Shown piece by piece: positions 60,435 through 64,000 of a stretch of 64,000 nt of DNA. Origin of the DNA: Commensalibacter melissae (GTDB lineage: Bacteria > Pseudomonadota > Alphaproteobacteria > Acetobacterales > Acetobacteraceae). Both the position numbers and the translations under genes were made by a program. The notes beneath the pieces are model-generated. The model ran no database searches and had not been told where the DNA came from. It saw only the letters and a program-made list of their open reading frames with translations. Each line of letters opens with the position of its first letter. The stretch's first letter is position 1. The stretch spans positions 488,501 through 552,500 of the forward strand of contig NZ_CP046393.1 in the NCBI RefSeq assembly GCF_009734185.1. The letters run 5' to 3'.

Positions 60435-61967
60435 ATGAAGCGATCAGAAGATTTTACAGGATCTGGCGAAAAACTCAAATCTGGTTCAATGAAGTTTATT
60501 ATTTCCAGACAAAACGAAAAACAACTTCATGATAAATCTCTTTATTTATCCTTGGTTCGTTTTGGTGTGCTCGGATGTATTATTGGAATGTTGGCTGCAT
60601 GTGCAAACAATGCACCCCGTCAGCAACAAATACCTATTGCTCAGGAAGTTGCGCATTATAAAGCGAATGCCCGTTCTTACTATACTCCACCAGGGCCTCC
60701 AGAGGATCCATGGGGGCCATATATTCAGGAAGCATCTGCTCGGTTTGATGTGCCGGAAATATGGATTCGGGCAGTTATGCAGCAGGAGTCTGGTGGAAGT
60801 TTATATCATAATGGGCAACTGGTAACTTCTGGTCCCGGTGCGATGGGGTTGATGCAGTTAATGCCCCCAACATATGATGAAATGAAAATTGCTTATAATC
60901 TAGGGGATGATGCTTATGATCCTCATGATAATATCATGGCTGGAACGGCATATATTCGTCAAATGTATGATATTTATGGCTCTCCAGGTTTTTTGGCTGC
61001 ATATAATGGGGGGCCTGGCAGATTGGATGATTTCTTAACACATAATCGTACATTACCTTTGGAAACCCGACGGTATGTTGCCTCAATTGGCCCTCAAATT
61101 CAGGGTATAAAACCAAACCGACAATCGCAAGCTGATTTGATGGTAGAGGGTCATGAAAATGGTATGGGTGTCAGTGCAGTTCAATATGCTGCGGCAACGC
61201 AAGCCGGATTTCAAAGAATGGCATTATCGCCTCAAGCTCAGGCAGTGCAGAATGCATGGCAAAATCGCCAGACGACAGAAACGCTTAATCAGGCCAGTCT
61301 TAATGGGACAAGCTCTGCAACAACTGATAGTTTGAACAGGCAAAGTTTACAAGGAGCGGGCTCAGCAGCGACACAAGTTGCTATGGCATCACCATTGCCT
61401 TCACAGCCTGCTGTATCAACCTATCCAGTTAAATGGAAGAATTTTGACACTCATCCAGTTGCTTCTTCAACTGCACCATCAGTCGTTACGCGTCAAGATG
61501 TTAAATCAGCATGGTTGGCTAGGGGATATCAATCAACCCAGGCACCAGCAATGCAATCGCGTCCAATGCCTGTTCAGGTTGCATCAGCTCCGGCAGCTTT
61601 GCCATCAAGATCAGAACGGAAACAATATTATAGACCCATTTCCTACCAATTTCCAGCTGCAGTGGCTACTGTAAATTATAATCGTAAAAGAGGTATGGAT
61701 TTAACTAAAAAAGAAAATGAGTCATCATTATCAGGGAACTGGGGAATTCAGGTCGGAGCTTTTGCTTCATCAAGTCAGGCGAAAAATGCTATTGGTATTG
61801 CAAAAAATCGAGCTTCTCTTTTTTCAGGTAAACAACAGGTACAAGTCGTTCAAAAAGGTAAAAGCAAGATATATCGCGCTAGGGTGACAGGATTAAGTTT
61901 AAATGCCGCCCAGATGGCCTGTAAAAAACTAACTGCTTGCATCATGGTAAAACCATCCAATAGTTAA
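60435..61967 (+). CDS. Lytic transglycosylase lipoprotein with SPOR domain
   Basis: Encodes 510 residues from ATG 60435 (aaagg six bases upstream; TTG 60390 is less likely). A 35-residue N-terminal tail precedes a hydrophobic stretch ending in a lipobox LAAC (C56). The SLT domain (about 90-225) has the catalytic Glu E118 in QQESGG, the GLMQLMPPTYDEM motif and AAYNGGPGRL. A Gln/Ala/Ser-rich linker leads to a C-terminal SPOR domain (about 440-510: WGIQVGAFASSSQAKNA), which binds denuded glycans at the septum. It probably cleaves peptidoglycan at division sites. The lipobox is farther from the N-terminus than usual. Confidence 0.85.
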   Translation: MKRSEDFTGSGEKLKSGSMKFIISRQNEKQLHDKSLYLSLVRFGVLGCIIGMLAACANNAPRQQQIPIAQEVAHYKANARSYYTPPGPPEDPWGPYIQEASARFDVPEIWIRAVMQQESGGSLYHNGQLVTSGPGAMGLMQLMPPTYDEMKIAYNLGDDAYDPHDNIMAGTAYIRQMYDIYGSPGFLAAYNGGPGRLDDFLTHNRTLPLETRRYVASIGPQIQGIKPNRQSQADLMVEGHENGMGVSAVQYAAATQAGFQRMALSPQAQAVQNAWQNRQTTETLNQASLNGTSSATTDSLNRQSLQGAGSAATQVAMASPLPSQPAVSTYPVKWKNFDTHPVASSTAPSVVTRQDVKSAWLARGYQSTQAPAMQSRPMPVQVASAPAALPSRSERKQYYRPISYQFPAAVATVNYNRKRGMDLTKKENESSLSGNWGIQVGAFASSSQAKNAIGIAKNRASLFSGKQQVQVVQKGKSKIYRARVTGLSLNAAQMACKKLTACIMVKPSNS

Positions 61968-63194
61968 TGATTCTAAAATTTAATTCATTAGCTAATATTA
62001 AAAGCGTGCCAAATAATTATATGTCTAGTTCGCTTTTATTAAAAATTAAATTGTGAATATCTGCAATTTGGGTTCAGTTATTGCCCGAAAAAATTGAAGG
62101 TCTGTTATAATCTTACGGTTCAACTGTTCTACTGCAATTCATGATCAGTATGGATTATGCATAATTGTTCTTCCAATTGCAATGGTATCAGCTTGTATGA
62201 CTTGCCAAAATAGTTTTGGCTTTCAATGGAAAGGATATTACAACAACAGTAATAGTTGTAATGTCTGTTTGTTGCTTTATTTTCTCTGCAAAAAAAGCTT
62301 AAAACCTGGTTGGCAGGAATCAGCAGACCAAGGTCAAGATTGCAGATGAAACGTGAATAACAGCAAAACCTAGTTTTTCCGATTTCTTGCAGAACAAGAT
62401 GGATTCTTACAGATTTTATCCGATTTTGACTTAATCAATAGCGGAAATTTTTGCCCAAACAAGAATGTTGGTAGAAATTTCTTTCTTAAGGCTTAATAAA
62501 CCTTTAAAGGGAAATGTATGTGGTTAAGTGAGTTTTTTTATATTAATCTGATCTGAGATTAGATGGTAGAAAAAGAAAAGCATGAAGTAATATTCATTAA
62601 CCATATGAATGTCGATGTCATTCAAACCGATTATTTTTTCGTTGCTAATTAATTAATAAAATCCAGATTTGTTTTTTTGATTACCCCTTGATGGTCGTTC
62701 TCGTTGGCACAGGAGAAACCAGAAAAAATGGCTGAAGGAACAGTGGTTTGCCTGCCATATAGGTCAAGATGGAAGAATAGGATGCATATCTTTGGTTATG
62801 GGTTTTCCATGGAATATGAGTTGAAACTTTTCAATCAGCATAGACCAGTTGAATGGCGACTGACATTGATGATTAACGTTGTATATAGAACTCAAGACCA
62901 TTTTTAGTTTGTTTGCTTCTTCAGGCCATAATTCGACACAATGAGGACAAGTTTTTCTTTTAAGTGAAACAGCTGTTGCCTTGATAATAAAAAAAACAAT
63001 TACAGATTTAATCTACTGCCAATATGAACAAGATGCCAATCTGTTTTTTTCAACATTGGCACTATATTGGCATAATGGCGGTATGATAATACGGTTTTCC
63101 AGAGATGGGGAACCGATTTTATGGTTCAAAAAGGTGAATCAATAACCTATTATTGTTACACAATATTGTAATCGTTAAAAGTCAGTTATCCTGA
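61968..63194. other. 1.2-kb region without an intact gene, probably decayed coding sequence
   Basis: The composition is less AT-rich than true intergenic DNA here, and short protein-like stretches appear in the + frames, for example AFNGKDITTTVIVVMSVCCF (about 62220-62280, membrane-like) and ANLFFSTLALYWHNGGMIIR, continuing FSRDGEPILWF (about 63030-63125), broken by many stops. The longest clean frame (62704-62907, 67 codons) is not convincing. It looks like the remains of one or more genes; I cannot name them. Confidence 0.5.
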
Positions 63195-63851
63195 TTAACA
63201 GAATGTAAAGAGTTCCTCTTTGGGGAAACGTGATTTAGGTTGTTTGGCGTTATAATCAGTTTTATCATGATAACCTAAAGTAATTACAAGAATACTTGTA
63301 AATCCTTTTTCTTTTAGGTGGAATTCTTTGTCTAAAATATCTGCATCAAATCCTTCAATGGGACTGGCATCTATATTTGCTAACGAGGCACCTAGTAATA
63401 AGTTTCCAAGAGCAATATAACCTTGTTTTGCTGTCCAATTGGGAAGATCCTTTAGAATTTTTTTATGCAGATTCATATATCCGATATAAAGATTGATAAA
63501 TTCTTCCTTGTTTAAATTTGGGTTATGACGGCCATCCTTAATTTCTTGTTCAATAATTTTGCGAATATAGGATTCATCCATATCTGTTTTTGAACAAATA
63601 ACAATTGTATGTGAAGCACGGTCAACCTTGTGTTTATTATAAAGGAATTCTTCCCTTACCATTGATGAGGCAACGCGCTTAATACCATTTTCCGTGGAAG
63701 CAACAATGAAGTGATAAGGTTGTGAATTAATTGAAGTAGGTGTGTAGCGTAAAAGGTCAACTAACTGATTTATAATATGATCAGGAATTTTTTTTGTTGG
63801 ATCATATCTTTTAGCGGTAAAGCGACGTAGTGCAAATTTTTCGATATCCAT
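63195..63851 (-). CDS. Nitroreductase family protein (NfsB-like)
   Basis: Encodes 218 residues. It starts MDIEKFALRRFTAKRYDPTK with the family KYDP-x-K motif, followed by LVDLLRYTPTSINSQPYHF (FMN site, about 31-49), LGNLLLGASLANIDASPIEG (about 147-166) and the terminal VITLGYHDKTDYNAKQPKSR. It is an FMN enzyme reducing quinones or nitro compounds with NAD(P)H, of the oxygen-insensitive NfsB/dihydropteridine reductase type. Different subgroup from the gene at 31709. Confidence 0.9.
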   Translation of the reverse strand: MDIEKFALRRFTAKRYDPTKKIPDHIINQLVDLLRYTPTSINSQPYHFIVASTENGIKRVASSMVREEFLYNKHKVDRASHTIVICSKTDMDESYIRKIIEQEIKDGRHNPNLNKEEFINLYIGYMNLHKKILKDLPNWTAKQGYIALGNLLLGASLANIDASPIEGFDADILDKEFHLKEKGFTSILVITLGYHDKTDYNAKQPKSRFPKEELFTFC

Positions 63852-64000
63852 GATTATCCTTACGTTAATAATTCATAATAAAATTATATACATGTAAAAA
63901 ATGTATAATAAATTAATATATGCCTATAATCGTAAAATGAATGGAAAAAGAGATCAACCTTAAAATGGTCGGTTTATATTACGATTATTATAAAAGTGAT

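Noticed and set aside
62704-62907. 67-codon frame as a gene
   Set aside because: No ribosome binding site or family match, and it lies in a region that otherwise looks decayed.

Overview
The window reads as chromosome from an AT-rich alphaproteobacterium, most likely an acetic acid bacterium (Acetobacteraceae) of the Commensalibacter type. This is inferred from the low GC of the housekeeping genes, an HpnN hopanoid transporter, a tonB-exbB-exbD-exbD-TPR cluster, an alphaproteobacterial tRNA-Thr(TGT), a Fur protein without the usual Cys pair, and the dciA/mutY and tsaB-rimI-fur arrangements. No rRNA, species marker or complete replicon is present, so the genus is a guess.

Region 1 (1-11.1 kb) is the tail/lysis end of a prophage or prophage remnant. 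It holds the 3' end of a beta-helix-like protein, a fibre-tail adaptor-like protein, an unknown protein, a 1493-residue collagen-like tail fibre with a 270-bp tandem repeat, three overlapping small membrane proteins (holin-like), and a 1022-residue secreted protein with three internal repeats. A strong terminator and a decayed phage gene follow. Base composition changes abruptly inside the fibre gene, as expected of a mosaic tip module. About 0.7 kb of AT-rich, gene-free DNA with a long inverted repeat leads to a tRNA-Thr.

Region 2 (12-26.5 kb) is core metabolism: a lone ribulokinase, an FMN riboswitch driving a compact ribD-ribE-ribBA-ribH operon, hpnN, rdgB, an aldo/keto reductase, a class A penicillin-binding protein, and prfB with its programmed +1 frameshift. 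Region 3 (26.5-36.7 kb) carries a Ton energy-transducing cluster, a NifU-type Fe-S scaffold, a RutE-type nitroreductase, tsaB, rimI, fur, an OlsB-like acyltransferase and lnt.

Region 4 (36.7-48.9 kb) is envelope and transport: three tandem FUSC paralogues with a large polytopic membrane protein between the first and second, then a TPP riboswitch in front of a TonB-dependent receptor and a ThiY/NMT1-type binding protein, with no ABC permease or ATPase beside them. Region 5 (48.9-50.3 kb) holds two decaying copies of a DUF805 gene. The first has an in-frame TGA where the second keeps TGG.

Region 6 (50.3-64 kb) contains a phosphotransacetylase-like gene, dciA diverging from mutY with 3 bp between start codons, hemH, a stand-alone POTRA-domain protein, a 49-residue membrane protein, an SMR transporter, an aldo/keto reductase, an AI-2E family permease, an ABC polysaccharide exporter with an embedded GT61-like glycosyltransferase, a SPOR-tailed lytic transglycosylase lipoprotein, 1.2 kb of apparently decayed sequence, and a nitroreductase. 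I saw no CRISPR array, intact insertion sequence or complete defence system.
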